Counted from the stretch's first letter, positions 33,457 through 43,983 are shown. The stretch: 64,000 bases of DNA from Bog-950 sp046329535 (GCA_046329535.1 JAXLUN010000003.1:1-64000), one strand, 5' to 3'. The notes: generated from the sequence alone by a model not told the origin. Made by a program: numbers and translations.

Positions 33457-34380
33457 TTAAGCATTAGGGTTTACCTGGTTGCCGTCCCCTTTACCTTTGA
33501 ATAGTTTGACTATACCAGCCACCAAAGCGGCACCACCCACCAGTATTACTTTAGCAAACTTCAGTAACACCAAACCAATTTTGGCAAACAAGCCTGTTTT
33601 CATTAACACACCTCCTGCAATAAGCCCACCTATACCATACGCAGCCACTTTATCTATCCCTTCATCAAAATCAGCATATTGATTACCTTTAGTAAAATTG
33701 ACAGAAGTTAGCACCGGGTTAATTTTCGATTTTATTTCTCCCAGTTGATCCATTGTTCCAATAGCATTAAGCACCAATACCCCTTTGCGGCCTAATACTC
33801 TGATGTTATAATTGAGTGTTTCTACAGAATCGTTTTCAAAAAGAATGCGTTTAGCCCAATGCAGCTTTTTCTCTTTTTCATCGTAATATGGTGACGAAGC
33901 CCAACCGGTTAACTGATAGGTAGGATATCCCTGCTTCTTCCGTTCCGGGTTTACCTCGGCTACCTCCTTCTGCATTTGTTCTAACAACTCATCATATTTA
34001 ATATCCTTGGCATCATCGTCTTTGACATGACCATCATCACTGTAAGAAATTTCAATGGCCCAGGTGGTTGGATAAACATCATCTGCCTCTGCAGGAAATA
34101 TCATTCCTAAAGATTCTGATGGCGGGTTGCCCCACAAGTCATGCAGTACATACTCACTCTGCTTGGCATTTAGAAATTTAAAACCTTGCGGAATATCAAA
34201 CTTGGCCAGATTAAGGCCGATAGATACACTTCCTACAGTATCGTATTTCAACAACTGTAACTGAAGAGAATCGGTAGTGACTGTTCGAGTGCTATCGGTC
34301 TCTAGTTTGGCATAAACCGTTTCATTAAACAACGCCAGCGCAGCCAATAACATGTATACTAAACGGGTGATTTTTTTCAT
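33457..34380 (-). CDS. DUF2167 family membrane protein
   Basis: A 307-residue protein with a signal peptide (ending ETVYAK), an extracytoplasmic domain rich in conserved stretches (LPAFDIPQGFKFL-like NLAKFDIPQGFKFLNA, LHDLWGNPPSESLGMIFP, YPTYQLTGWASSPYYDEKEKKL partly quoted) and one or two C-terminal membrane helices (about 240-295). These fit DUF2167, an uncharacterised family of bacterial membrane proteins. The gene stands alone downstream of rpoC. Confidence 0.87.
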   Translation of the reverse strand: MKKITRLVYMLLAALALFNETVYAKLETDSTRTVTTDSLQLQLLKYDTVGSVSIGLNLAKFDIPQGFKFLNAKQSEYVLHDLWGNPPSESLGMIFPAEADDVYPTTWAIEISYSDDGHVKDDDAKDIKYDELLEQMQKEVAEVNPERKKQGYPTYQLTGWASSPYYDEKEKKLHWAKRILFENDSVETLNYNIRVLGRKGVLVLNAIGTMDQLGEIKSKINPVLTSVNFTKGNQYADFDEGIDKVAAYGIGGLIAGGVLMKTGLFAKIGLVLLKFAKVILVGGAALVAGIVKLFKGKGDGNQVNPNA

Positions 34381-34445
34381 CAGTTCTTTTGTGTTTGGGA
34401 TGGAAAGATAGCACTACTTACTACATTAAAAGTAGTATTTAGCAA

Positions 34446-34477
34446 CAAAGCCCTTCGAATATAATCGAAGGGCTTTG
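34446..34477 (-). terminator. terminator after rpoC
   Basis: A perfect 13-bp stem (34446-34458 with 34465-34477) with a 6-base loop lies 35 bases past the rpoC stop; the following minus-strand T-content is modest. Confidence 0.7.
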
Positions 34478-34512
34478 AACTAAACTTTGTTTTAGGAAGT
34501 TACGAATTGAGC

Positions 34513-37500
34513 TTATCCCAACAACTCAACCCCACCTGCAGTTTCCTGTTTGCGTTCAGCGCGTTCTAAATCCTCCTTGTTAGAGATAATCAGATTTTTG
34601 AATCTGCGTAAACCGGTTCCCGCAGGTATGCGATGGCCTACAATTACGTTCTCTTTCAAGCCCGCCAGATAATCCTGTTTGGCGTTGATAGAAGCTGTGC
34701 TTAACACTTTGGTAGTTTCCTGGAACGAAGCCGCAGAAATCCAAGAGTAAGTGGATAAAGAAGCGCGGGTAATACCCTGTAACTGCGATGACGCAGTAGC
34801 TGGTATAGCATCACGGAACTTAACTAATTTCTTATCGGCCCTTCTTAAGATAGAGTTCTCTTCGCGAATAGCGCGTAAACTTACAATCTGTCCAGGTTTC
34901 AGGTTAGAAGAATCATCCGCTTCTTCTACTACCTTCTTATCAAACAACTCATCGTTTACCGCCAATAGTTCAAACTTCTCTACGGAAGTGCCTTCCAGGA
35001 ATCGGGTATCGCCCGGGTCGTCAATAATCATCTTACCCATCATTTGGCGAACAATCACTTCAACGTGTTTATCGTTAATCTTAATACCTTGTAATCGGTA
35101 AACTTCCTGTATTTCATTAACCAAGTACTCCTGCACCGCAAATGGTCCGCGGATATGAAGAATGTCGCTTGGAGTGATAGCTCCATCCGAAAGCGGTGTT
35201 CCAGCGCGCACAAAATCCTGCTCCTGAACAAGAATGTGTTTAGATAGTGGAACCAGATATTTTGTTACTTCTCCCTCGCGAGATTCAACAATAATTTCAC
35301 GGTTACCCCTCTTAACGCCACCGAAACGAACAACACCGTCAATTTCTGCAACAGTTGCCGGGTTAGATGGATTACGAGCTTCAAACAACTCGGTAACACG
35401 CGGAAGACCTCCGGTTATATCCTTCACCTTACCCATTACGCGTGGTATCTTGGCAATAATCTGGCCCTGTTTAACCTGTTCACCGTTATCAACCACGATG
35501 TGTGCACCTACCGGCACTGCATAATGTTTGCCTTCTTTACCATGCTCTACGATAACCGATGGAACTTTGGTTTTATCCTTAGTCTCAATAATCACTTTCT
35601 CGCGGTGTCCGGTTTGCTCGTCCATCTCATCACGGTAAGTGACGTTCTCAATAATCTGCTCAAACTTCACCTTACCGGCATGTTCAGAGATAATTACATT
35701 ATTGAACGGATCCCAACGACAAATAACATCTCCTTTCTTAATATGCTTTCCATCTTTAGCAAACATAGTAGCTCCGTATGGAATGTGATTGCTTATAAGC
35801 GTTTTATCCGGATTATCTTCTTTTACAATTCTCATTTCACCGGTACGACCTATTACTACCTGAGTTTTCTCTCCAGCCTCATCTACTACGGTAGTAGTTC
35901 TTACTCCGTCAAACTGAATGATACCATCAAACTTAGCACGCATTTCATTTTCGGTAGTGCTCAAACTGGCAATACCTCCAACGTGGAATGTACGAAGTGT
36001 CAACTGTGTTCCCGGCTCACCAATAGATTGTGCGGCAATGATTCCCACTGCATCACCTTCTTCGGCTGTACGGTTAGTTGCTAAATTACGTCCGTAACAT
36101 TTTACACAGCAACCTTTCTTGCTTTCGCATGTCAGAACAGAACGAATTTCAACTGCTTCGATTCCTGCTGCGTCAATAGCGCGGGCTGTGATTTCAGTTA
36201 TCTCTTCACCGGCAGAAAGAATCAACTCGTCTGTTTCCGGATGGAATACATCGAGTAACGAAGTGCGTCCCAATATTCTATCAAACAATGGTTCTACGAT
36301 ATCTTCATTGTCTTTCAGTGCAGTAGCATTAATACCGCGAAGTGTACCGCAATCTTCTTCATTGATAACTACATCCTGAGCAACATCCACCAAACGTCTG
36401 GTGAGATATCCAGCATCGGCCGTTTTCAAGGCCGTATCCGAAAGACCCTTACGGGCACCGTGGGTAGAGATGAAGTATTCCAATACCGACAAGCCTTCTT
36501 TGAAGTTCGCCAAAATCGGATTCTCGATTACCTCACTTCCGGTAGAGCCTGATTTACGTGGCTTAGCCATCAAACCTCTCATACCTGAGAGCTGCTTGAT
36601 CTGCTGCTTAGAACCTCTAGCACCTGAATCCAACATCATGAAGATAGAGTTGAAGCCTTGTTTATCTTCAGCAATCTGCTTCATCAAAGTATTGGTCAAA
36701 CGGTTGTCGGTGGCAGTCCAGATATCAACTACCTGGTTGAAACGCTCCTTATCGGTAATGAAACCCATTTGGTAGCTATCAAAGATCTCATCCACCTTAG
36801 CTTGTGCATCTTCTACTAACTGATCTTTGTTGCTTGGCACCACCACATCGCGGAGGTTAAAGCTCAAACCACCTCTGAAAGAGAAGAAGAATCCTAACTT
36901 TTTAATATCATCCAGGAACTTGGCAGTAGTAGGAATATTTGTTTCAGCCAATATCTGACCGATAACATCCTTCAACTGTTTCTTGCCTAACATTTTATTG
37001 ACAAAACCGAAAGATTCAGGAACTGCCTGATTAAACAACAAACGCCCAACAGTAGTTTCAATCAACTTAGTTTCCAGTTGTCTCTTATCGTTCTTAACTG
37101 ATACACGACATTTAACCGGTGCATGCAGTTCAACTTTTCCTTCGTTATAAGCAATGATTGCTTCTTCTACGCTATAGAAAGCTAATCCCTGACCAATTAC
37201 TTTCTCCGTTGCAGTAGTTCTCTTCTCTTTGGTCATGTAATACAAACCAAGAACCATGTCCTGAGAAGGAAGCGTAACCGGAGTTCCGTTTTGCGGGTTC
37301 AGAATGTTGTGTGAACCTAACATTAGCAATTGCGCTTCCAGAATAGAAGCATTGCTCAATGGAACGTGCACCGCCATCTGGTCACCGTCAAAATCCGCGT
37401 TGAAGGCTGTACAAACTAGCGGGTGTAACTGAATCGCCTTACCTTCAATCAACTTAGGCAAGAACGCCTGAATAGAAAGACGGTGAAGTGTAGGGGCTCG

Positions 37501-38856
37501 GTTCAACATGATAGGGTGTCCTTTCAAAATATTCTCCAGAATATCCCAAATAACCGGCTCTTTCTTATCTACTAATTTCTTAGCGCTCTTAACAGTCTTT
37601 ACAATACCTCTTTCAATCAGCTTGCGAATAACAAACGGTTTAAACAACTCGGCAGCCATATCTTTTGGCAAACCGCACTCATGCAGTTTCAACTCAGGAC
37701 CTACAACGATTACCGAACGGCCTGAATAATCAACACGCTTACCTAACAAGTTCTGACGGAAACGTCCTTGCTTACCTTTCAATACATCTGAAAGTGATTT
37801 CAGCGCACGGCCTCCTTCGGCTTTCACCGCGTTCGACTTACGTGAGTTATCAAACAAAGAGTCAACCGCCTCCTGTAACATGCGTTTTTCGTTACGAAGA
37901 ATTACTTCCGGAGCTTTAATCTCTAAAAGTCTCTTCAAACGGTTGTTACGGATAATTACTCTGCGGTATAAATCGTTCAAATCTGAAGAAGCGAAACGTC
38001 CTCCATCCAGTGGAACTAACGGACGTAATTCAGGTGGTATAACCGGCAAATACTGAACCACCATCCATTCCGGACGATTTTCGATATGAGTATTCGCTTC
38101 ACGGAACATTTCTACTACACTCAAACGCTTCAAAGCTTCTGCCTTACGCTGGCGTGAAGTTTCGTTTGCTGCAGCATGACGCAATTCATAAGAAAGGTCA
38201 TCCAGATTGATTCTTGATAACAATTCTTTCATAGCATCGGCACCCATCTTGGCTACAAACTTGTTAGGGTCTGTATCTTCTAACAGATGATTGTTTTTCA
38301 ACTCTTCCGATTCAAATGCAGACAAGTATTCTTCCTCTGTTAACAAATCGAGATATGCAAGATTTCGCCTTTCTTCCCCCTTCTCGGTCATCAAATCTAC
38401 ACCGGTAGCAGTTTTTCCAGGTTGAATAACCACATATCTTTCATAATAGATAATACTCTCCAATTTCTTAGAGGAAATACCTAATAGATAACCGATTTTA
38501 TTTGGCAGTGATTTAAAATACCAGATATGAACAATAGGCACCGTCAACTTGATGTGTCCCATACGATCTCTGCGTACTTTCTTCTCTGTAACTTCTACAC
38601 CACAACGGTCGCATACAATGCCTTTGTAGCGGATACGCTTATACTTACCGCAGTAGCACTCATAATCTTTGGTAGGTCCGAAAACGCGCTCGCAGAACAA
38701 ACCTTCCATCTCTGGTTTGTAAGTTCTGTAATTGATGGTTTCCGGCTTTTTGATTTCACCGTTAGAACGACCCAGAATAGCATCAGGAGATGCCAGCATG
38801 ATCGTGATTTTAGAGAAATCGAATCTCTGTTTGTTGTCTTTTTTGAAAGATGCCAT
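34513..38856 (-). CDS. rpoC: DNA-directed RNA polymerase beta' subunit
   Basis: Catalytic subunit of RNA polymerase, 1447 residues. The N-terminal zinc motif (CYCGKYKRIRYKGIVCDRCG) is near residue 66, the catalytic Mg site NADFDGDQMAVHVPLS near 487, and the second zinc site CESKKGCCVKCYG near 913. It follows rpoB after 76 bases that contain a terminator-like hairpin. Downstream lies its own terminator, so rpoBC is an isolated unit. Confidence 0.99.
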   Translation of the reverse strand: MASFKKDNKQRFDFSKITIMLASPDAILGRSNGEIKKPETINYRTYKPEMEGLFCERVFGPTKDYECYCGKYKRIRYKGIVCDRCGVEVTEKKVRRDRMGHIKLTVPIVHIWYFKSLPNKIGYLLGISSKKLESIIYYERYVVIQPGKTATGVDLMTEKGEERRNLAYLDLLTEEEYLSAFESEELKNNHLLEDTDPNKFVAKMGADAMKELLSRINLDDLSYELRHAAANETSRQRKAEALKRLSVVEMFREANTHIENRPEWMVVQYLPVIPPELRPLVPLDGGRFASSDLNDLYRRVIIRNNRLKRLLEIKAPEVILRNEKRMLQEAVDSLFDNSRKSNAVKAEGGRALKSLSDVLKGKQGRFRQNLLGKRVDYSGRSVIVVGPELKLHECGLPKDMAAELFKPFVIRKLIERGIVKTVKSAKKLVDKKEPVIWDILENILKGHPIMLNRAPTLHRLSIQAFLPKLIEGKAIQLHPLVCTAFNADFDGDQMAVHVPLSNASILEAQLLMLGSHNILNPQNGTPVTLPSQDMVLGLYYMTKEKRTTATEKVIGQGLAFYSVEEAIIAYNEGKVELHAPVKCRVSVKNDKRQLETKLIETTVGRLLFNQAVPESFGFVNKMLGKKQLKDVIGQILAETNIPTTAKFLDDIKKLGFFFSFRGGLSFNLRDVVVPSNKDQLVEDAQAKVDEIFDSYQMGFITDKERFNQVVDIWTATDNRLTNTLMKQIAEDKQGFNSIFMMLDSGARGSKQQIKQLSGMRGLMAKPRKSGSTGSEVIENPILANFKEGLSVLEYFISTHGARKGLSDTALKTADAGYLTRRLVDVAQDVVINEEDCGTLRGINATALKDNEDIVEPLFDRILGRTSLLDVFHPETDELILSAGEEITEITARAIDAAGIEAVEIRSVLTCESKKGCCVKCYGRNLATNRTAEEGDAVGIIAAQSIGEPGTQLTLRTFHVGGIASLSTTENEMRAKFDGIIQFDGVRTTTVVDEAGEKTQVVIGRTGEMRIVKEDNPDKTLISNHIPYGATMFAKDGKHIKKGDVICRWDPFNNVIISEHAGKVKFEQIIENVTYRDEMDEQTGHREKVIIETKDKTKVPSVIVEHGKEGKHYAVPVGAHIVVDNGEQVKQGQIIAKIPRVMGKVKDITGGLPRVTELFEARNPSNPATVAEIDGVVRFGGVKRGNREIIVESREGEVTKYLVPLSKHILVQEQDFVRAGTPLSDGAITPSDILHIRGPFAVQEYLVNEIQEVYRLQGIKINDKHVEVIVRQMMGKMIIDDPGDTRFLEGTSVEKFELLAVNDELFDKKVVEEADDSSNLKPGQIVSLRAIREENSILRRADKKLVKFRDAIPATASSQLQGITRASLSTYSWISAASFQETTKVLSTASINAKQDYLAGLKENVIVGHRIPAGTGLRRFKNLIISNKEDLERAERKQETAGGVELLG

Positions 38857-38895
38857 TCGATTTTTATTTTAAAGTGTTTTCTTCTAAAAAAATTT

Positions 38896-38923
38896 AGCAG
38901 AGGTGTTTTTACTCACCTCTGCT
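38896..38923 (-). terminator. terminator-like hairpin in the rpoB-rpoC gap
   Basis: A perfect 10-bp stem (38896-38905 with 38914-38923) with an 8-base loop; on the minus strand AAA and then seven T residues follow. It lies 9 bases after the rpoB stop. It could attenuate rpoC, or serve as an RNA processing site. Confidence 0.6.
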
Positions 38924-38932
38924 TATTATCAT

Positions 38933-41900
38933 TTAATCAAACTTAAGATCTAATGCTAAACCTCTCAACTCGTGCATTAATACGTTGAAAGATTCTGGTA
39001 TTCCGGCTTCAGGTATATTATCTCCCTTGACAATAGCTTCGTAAGCTTTTGCACGGCCAATAATATCATCCGACTTAACAGTAAGTAATTCCTGAAGAAT
39101 GTTAGCAGCACCGTAAGCCTCCAATGCCCAAACCTCCATTTCTCCGAAACGCTGACCTCCGAACTGTGCTTTACCTCCCAGCGGCTGCTGAGTGATAAGT
39201 GAGTAAGGTCCGATAGAACGTGCGTGCATCTTGTCATCTACCATGTGTATCAGTTTAATCATGTAAATGATACCAACAGTAGTAGGCTGATGGAAACGCT
39301 CTCCGGTTTCTCCGTCATACAAGTAAGTAGATCCGAACTCAGGTAAACCTGCTTTCTTCACATAGCTGTCAATTTCAGCTAAAGATGCACCATCAAAAAT
39401 AGGAGTGGCAAACTTAACACCCAGTTTTTGTCCGGCCCATCCAAGAACGGTTTCGTAAATCTGCCCCAAGTTCATACGTGAAGGAACCCCTAGCGGATTC
39501 AGAACAATATCTACAGTTGTTCCATCTTCCAGGAACGGCATATCTTCAGCACGAACAATGCGGGCAACAATACCCTTATTACCGTGGCGACCCGCCATCT
39601 TATCTCCTACTTTCAGCTTACGTTTCTTGGCAATGTAAACCTTTGCCAGTTTTAATACACCAGATGGCAACTCGTCACCTATCGAGATATTGAATTTCTC
39701 TCTCTTGTATTTACCAGTTTCTTCATTTACGCGGATGTTGTAGTTATGCAACATCATTTTCACCAACTTGTTCGTGTCTTCATCCTTAGTCCAGTTGTTA
39801 CCATCGGTAATACTGTAATCCAGATCAATCAATACCTTAGTAGAAAACTTAGTGCCCTTACTGATGAGTTCTTCGCGGTAAATAGTCTGAATTCCGGTAG
39901 TAACCTTTCCGCTGAGTATGCTCATTAACTTATCGATGAGTACCCCCTTCAAATCAGCCATTTTCTTATCGAAATCTTTATCCAGTTTCTCCAGCAAAGT
40001 CTTTTCTTTCACTTTCGAAGTTTTATCCTTCTTAGCGCGTTGGAATAAACGCTTGCTGATAACTGTACCTTCAATAGAAGGTGGAACTTTCATAGAGGCA
40101 TCTTTTACATCTCCGGCTTTATCACCAAAAATTGCACGCAAAAGTTTCTCTTCCGGTGTAGGATCGGTTTCTCCCTTCGGAGTAATTTTCCCAATCAGAA
40201 TATCGCCTTCTTTTACTCGGGCACCTACACGGATAATACCATTATCATCCAAATCCTTGGTCGCTTCTTCACTCACGTTTGGAATATCCGGTGTTAATTC
40301 CTCTTCTCCTAATTTGGTGTCACGAACTTCCATTTCAAACTCCTCTACGTGAATAGAAGTGAATATATCGTCACGAACTACTCGTTCATTGATAACAATC
40401 GCATCTTCGAAGTTGTAACCTTTCCAAGGCATGAATGCCACCTTCAGATTTGAACCTAAAGCCAACTCTCCTCCTTGTGTAGCAAATCCTTCACAAAGGA
40501 TATCGCCTTTCTTCACACGCTGTCCTTTCTTAACGATAGGTTTTAGGTTGATGCAGGTACTTTGGTTGGTCTTCATGAACTTCGAAAGATTATAAGTTAC
40601 CTTATCATCTTTGAAAGAAACCAATTTTTCTTCTTCCGTTCTTTCATATCTAACCGTAATCTGGTTAGCATCCACATATTCTACAACTCCTTCTCTTTCT
40701 GCATTTACCAGGTTACGAGAGTCAACGGCAACTTTTCCTTCTAAACCGGTTCCTACAATTGGAGACTGCGGCTTCATCAAAGGAACAGCCTGACGTTGCA
40801 TGTTCGATCCCATCAACGCGCGGTTAGCATCATCATGCTCCAGAAATGGAATCAAGGAAGCAGAAACGCCTACAATTTGATTAGGTGCCACATCCATATA
40901 ATTCACTTCCATAGGGCCCAAAATAGGGAAGTCACCTTGGAAACGCGATTTAACCTTATCGGTTTTGAAATTTCCCTTTTCGTCCATAGCTATATTGCTC
41001 TGCGCAATCTTAACCAGGTCTTCTTCCTCTGCAGTAAGGAAATCAACCTTACCTTTAAGGTTCACTTTACCGCTATCTACCTTACGATATGGTGTCTCAA
41101 TAAAGCCCATCTTGTTCACCTTAGCGTGAACACAAAGTGTAGAAATCAAACCGATATTTGGACCTTCCGGGGTTTCAATGGTGCATAGACGACCATAGTG
41201 AGAGTAGTGAACGTCACGTACCTCAAAGCCCGCACGCTCTCTTGAGAGACCACCAGGACCTAAAGCCGATACTCTTCGCTTGTTAGTAATCTCTGCCAGT
41301 GGATTGGTTTGATCCAAGAACTGAGACAATTGAGAAGTACCAAAGAATGAATTGATAACGGAAGAAAGTGTTCTGGCGTTAATCAAATCTACCGGAGTGA
41401 AAACCTCATTATCGCGAACATTCATACGCTCACGGATAGTTCTGGCCATACGGGCTAGACCTACCCCAAACTGAGTGTAAAGTTGCTCACCTACAGTACG
41501 TACTCTTCGGTTACTCAAGTGATCGATATCATCAATCTCTGCTTTTTGGTTAGAAAGATCAACCAGATACTTAACAATATGGATAATGTCCGTTTTAGTT
41601 AAAACCCGGGTATCCATATCAATATCAAGCTCCAGCTTTTTATTGATTTTATAACGACCTACTTCACCTAAATCGTAACGCTTATCGCTGAAGAACAATT
41701 TCTCAATAATTCCACGAGCAGTTTCTTCGTCAGGTGGCTCACTACCACGTAATTGTTTGTAGATATGATTCAACGCCTCAATTTCTGAGTTAGAAGTGTC
41801 TTTATTGAGTGTATTAAAGATGATAGAGAAATCAGCAGTTTGATTGTCTTTGTGAGCAAAAATACTCTTAGTTCCTGATTCCAAAATTAAGTTGATGTTA

Positions 41901-42745
41901 TCTTCATCAATAATGGTATCACGCTCTAACAATACTTCGTTACGTTCAATTGAAACAACCTCACCAGTGTCCTCATCCACAAAATCCTCCATCCAGGTTT
42001 TAAGAACCCGTGCAGCTAATTTTCTACCGATAGCTTTGGATGCATTTTTCTTGCTCATCTCAATCTCATCGGCTAAATCAAACAGGGTCAAAATATCTTT
42101 ATCTGAATCGTAACCAACTGCGCGAAGCAACATGGTTACAGGAAATTTCTTTTTTCTATCAATATAGGCATACATCACATTGTTGATGTCAGTAGCAAAC
42201 TCCATCCAAGCACCCTTGAAAGGTATCACTCTTGCCGAGTATATTTTGGTTCCGTTCGGATGCAAACTTTGGCCGAAGAATACTCCAGGACTTCTGTGCA
42301 ATTGAGACACAATTACACGCTCGGCACCATTTACAATAAACGTTCCTTTCGGAGTCATGTAAGGTATGTTACCTAAAAACACATCCTGTACAATAGTTTT
42401 AAAATCAATGTGCTCTGGATCGTTACAGGAAAGCTTAAGTTTTGCCTTTAAAGGAACGCAGTAGGTCAATCCTCTTTCTACACATTCTTCCATAGAGTAA
42501 CGCGGAGGATCAACGAAATAGTCAATAAACTCTAACTGGAAAATACTGCGGGTATCGCTGATAGGGAAATTTTCGGTAAAAACTGTGTGCAAACCTTCCA
42601 ATACTCGGTTTTCCGGAGTAGTTTCAAGCTGAATAAACTCTTTGTAAGTTTCTAATTGAATATCGAGCAAATCTGGCTGCTCGTCAGGAAGTTTAATTTT
42701 ACCGAAATTAATTCTTTCAGCGGTTTTCTTGAGGATTTCTGCCAT
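38933..42745 (-). CDS. rpoB: DNA-directed RNA polymerase beta subunit
   Basis: Core subunit of RNA polymerase, 1270 residues, with the normal motifs: the fork/rifampicin region FFGTSQLSQFLDQTNPLAE (about residue 465), SALGPGGLSRERAGFEVRDV, ETPEGPNIGLI, and the C-terminal GGKAQFGGQRFGEMEVWALEAYG. Residue 488 is Asn in EITNKRRVSAL, where E. coli has His526 of the rifampicin cluster. It is the first gene of the unit, with its own promoter 150 bases upstream and no ribosomal-protein gene before it. Confidence 0.99.
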   Translation of the reverse strand: MAEILKKTAERINFGKIKLPDEQPDLLDIQLETYKEFIQLETTPENRVLEGLHTVFTENFPISDTRSIFQLEFIDYFVDPPRYSMEECVERGLTYCVPLKAKLKLSCNDPEHIDFKTIVQDVFLGNIPYMTPKGTFIVNGAERVIVSQLHRSPGVFFGQSLHPNGTKIYSARVIPFKGAWMEFATDINNVMYAYIDRKKKFPVTMLLRAVGYDSDKDILTLFDLADEIEMSKKNASKAIGRKLAARVLKTWMEDFVDEDTGEVVSIERNEVLLERDTIIDEDNINLILESGTKSIFAHKDNQTADFSIIFNTLNKDTSNSEIEALNHIYKQLRGSEPPDEETARGIIEKLFFSDKRYDLGEVGRYKINKKLELDIDMDTRVLTKTDIIHIVKYLVDLSNQKAEIDDIDHLSNRRVRTVGEQLYTQFGVGLARMARTIRERMNVRDNEVFTPVDLINARTLSSVINSFFGTSQLSQFLDQTNPLAEITNKRRVSALGPGGLSRERAGFEVRDVHYSHYGRLCTIETPEGPNIGLISTLCVHAKVNKMGFIETPYRKVDSGKVNLKGKVDFLTAEEEDLVKIAQSNIAMDEKGNFKTDKVKSRFQGDFPILGPMEVNYMDVAPNQIVGVSASLIPFLEHDDANRALMGSNMQRQAVPLMKPQSPIVGTGLEGKVAVDSRNLVNAEREGVVEYVDANQITVRYERTEEEKLVSFKDDKVTYNLSKFMKTNQSTCINLKPIVKKGQRVKKGDILCEGFATQGGELALGSNLKVAFMPWKGYNFEDAIVINERVVRDDIFTSIHVEEFEMEVRDTKLGEEELTPDIPNVSEEATKDLDDNGIIRVGARVKEGDILIGKITPKGETDPTPEEKLLRAIFGDKAGDVKDASMKVPPSIEGTVISKRLFQRAKKDKTSKVKEKTLLEKLDKDFDKKMADLKGVLIDKLMSILSGKVTTGIQTIYREELISKGTKFSTKVLIDLDYSITDGNNWTKDEDTNKLVKMMLHNYNIRVNEETGKYKREKFNISIGDELPSGVLKLAKVYIAKKRKLKVGDKMAGRHGNKGIVARIVRAEDMPFLEDGTTVDIVLNPLGVPSRMNLGQIYETVLGWAGQKLGVKFATPIFDGASLAEIDSYVKKAGLPEFGSTYLYDGETGERFHQPTTVGIIYMIKLIHMVDDKMHARSIGPYSLITQQPLGGKAQFGGQRFGEMEVWALEAYGAANILQELLTVKSDDIIGRAKAYEAIVKGDNIPEAGIPESFNVLMHELRGLALDLKFD

Positions 42746-42893
42746 GGCGAAATGATATGGATTAAACTAGTTAACTAATCTCCAAAATACAAATAAGAAT
42801 GCAAGAATTTCGGTGCTTTTTTATTAAAGACTAAAACTCTTGTAAATCAACATTCTGATGAAATATTTGGAACCGGTTTTGCAAAACGGACTG

Positions 42894-42924
42894 CAAAGAT
42901 AGTTTTCGAACCAATACTTCCAAA
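42894..42924 (-). promoter_or_regulatory. rpoB promoter
   Basis: On the minus strand TTTG (42921-42924), 19 bases, TATCTTTG (42894-42901) is a perfect Bacteroidota housekeeping promoter. The implied leader of rpoB is about 140 bases. Nothing else was recognised in the 318-base gap 42746-43063. Confidence 0.75.
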
Positions 42925-43063
42925 TCTTTGGCAATAAATTTGTGATAGCGGCAGATTCATGGGTAGTTGGGGAACTTATTTAGACTAAGATGGCAAACTT
43001 TCAGCCTCAAAACCAGTGCAGAACACCCCAAAAACAGTTTGCTTCTTTAAAAGCGCCTAACTC

Positions 43064-43864
43064 TTAACGCACCTCCATTTTCCGGATCATTACTGAAAAT
43101 AATGAAGGAAAAAATCTTTTTACATATACCCCGAATTTTTCTAGAAAGCGCGAAACTACTACTTCCTCCTTTTCGCTCTTGATAGCAGCTACAATTTGCC
43201 GGGCACATTCGGTTGCAGTTAGCCCTCGAGCGGTCAGATTGTCCATGCTTCCAAGTTTTTCGCCATTTCCGGTTAAAGCATGCAGCGTGATATTAGTACG
43301 TATAAATCCGGGACAAACCAATAAAACGCGAACGTTGTCTTTGTATAACTCTGCTCTTAAAGAATCGAAAAAGCCGTGCAGAGCATGTTTGGTGGCACTA
43401 TAAGTGCTACGCCATGGTGTGCCATATTTAGCCACTGCGCTGGTTACTGTTACAATCAATCCATCCTGTTGAGATACAAATTGCGGTAATACAGTTTTGG
43501 TTAGTGCTACAGTGCCAAAATAATTTACCTCAAAAAGCTGACGGTCTACTGCCAAGGTGGTATCTTGGGCCAATGACCGCTGGCTTACTCCTCCGTTATT
43601 AACCAGTATATCTATCCTACCAAACTTGGCCAGCACTTCATTTTTCTTCTCTTCAAAATTAGAAGCGTTATTTAAGTCGAGCGGAAGAATATGAGCCTTA
43701 TCAGCGCTTAGTCCATTCTGTTCATATACTCTTTTCAGTTCATCGGCTCTGCGAGCAGATAAAATCAGCAGAGCACCTTCTTTAGCTAAAGCATAAACTA
43801 AAGCTTCACCAATGCCGGAAGATGCTCCGGTTATCCAAATTACTTTATTGCTCAGATTTTTCAT
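43064..43864 (-). CDS. short-chain dehydrogenase/reductase, DHRS7-like
   Basis: A 266-residue SDR from the ATG at 43864 (the longer frame adds 14 residues without a signal). NKVIWITGASSGIGEAL is the cofactor site, NNGGVSQRS the NNAG-type motif, and TYSATKHALHG carries the catalytic Tyr-x3-Lys. The end KRFFPSLFSVMIRK mirrors the paralogue at 9350-10150, which has the same length. The substrate is unknown. Confidence 0.9.
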   Translation of the reverse strand: MKNLSNKVIWITGASSGIGEALVYALAKEGALLILSARRADELKRVYEQNGLSADKAHILPLDLNNASNFEEKKNEVLAKFGRIDILVNNGGVSQRSLAQDTTLAVDRQLFEVNYFGTVALTKTVLPQFVSQQDGLIVTVTSAVAKYGTPWRSTYSATKHALHGFFDSLRAELYKDNVRVLLVCPGFIRTNITLHALTGNGEKLGSMDNLTARGLTATECARQIVAAIKSEKEEVVVSRFLEKFGVYVKRFFPSLFSVMIRKMEVR

Positions 43865-43954
43865 ACTGCCAAGAAGCAGCGTTTTTTCGGAATATGAAAA
43901 TTTCAACTATCCCCTTTATATTTTGGGTATTTATCTTGTCTTTAAGAAAGTCTA

Positions 43955-43983
43955 TTGTTATGTGTATTGATGCCATAGTTTTG
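43955..43983 (+). promoter_or_regulatory. promoter of rnhA
   Basis: TTG (43955-43957), 18 bases, TAGTTTTG (43976-43983) fits the consensus and ends 23 bases before the rnhA start. Confidence 0.5.

Noticed and set aside
35500..36084. Plus-strand frame of 194 codons opposite rpoC
   Set aside because: It is an antisense shadow of a highly conserved gene with low-complexity translation.
9350..43864. Large duplication based on the two SDR paralogues
   Set aside because: The two proteins share only family-level similarity and their neighbours differ.
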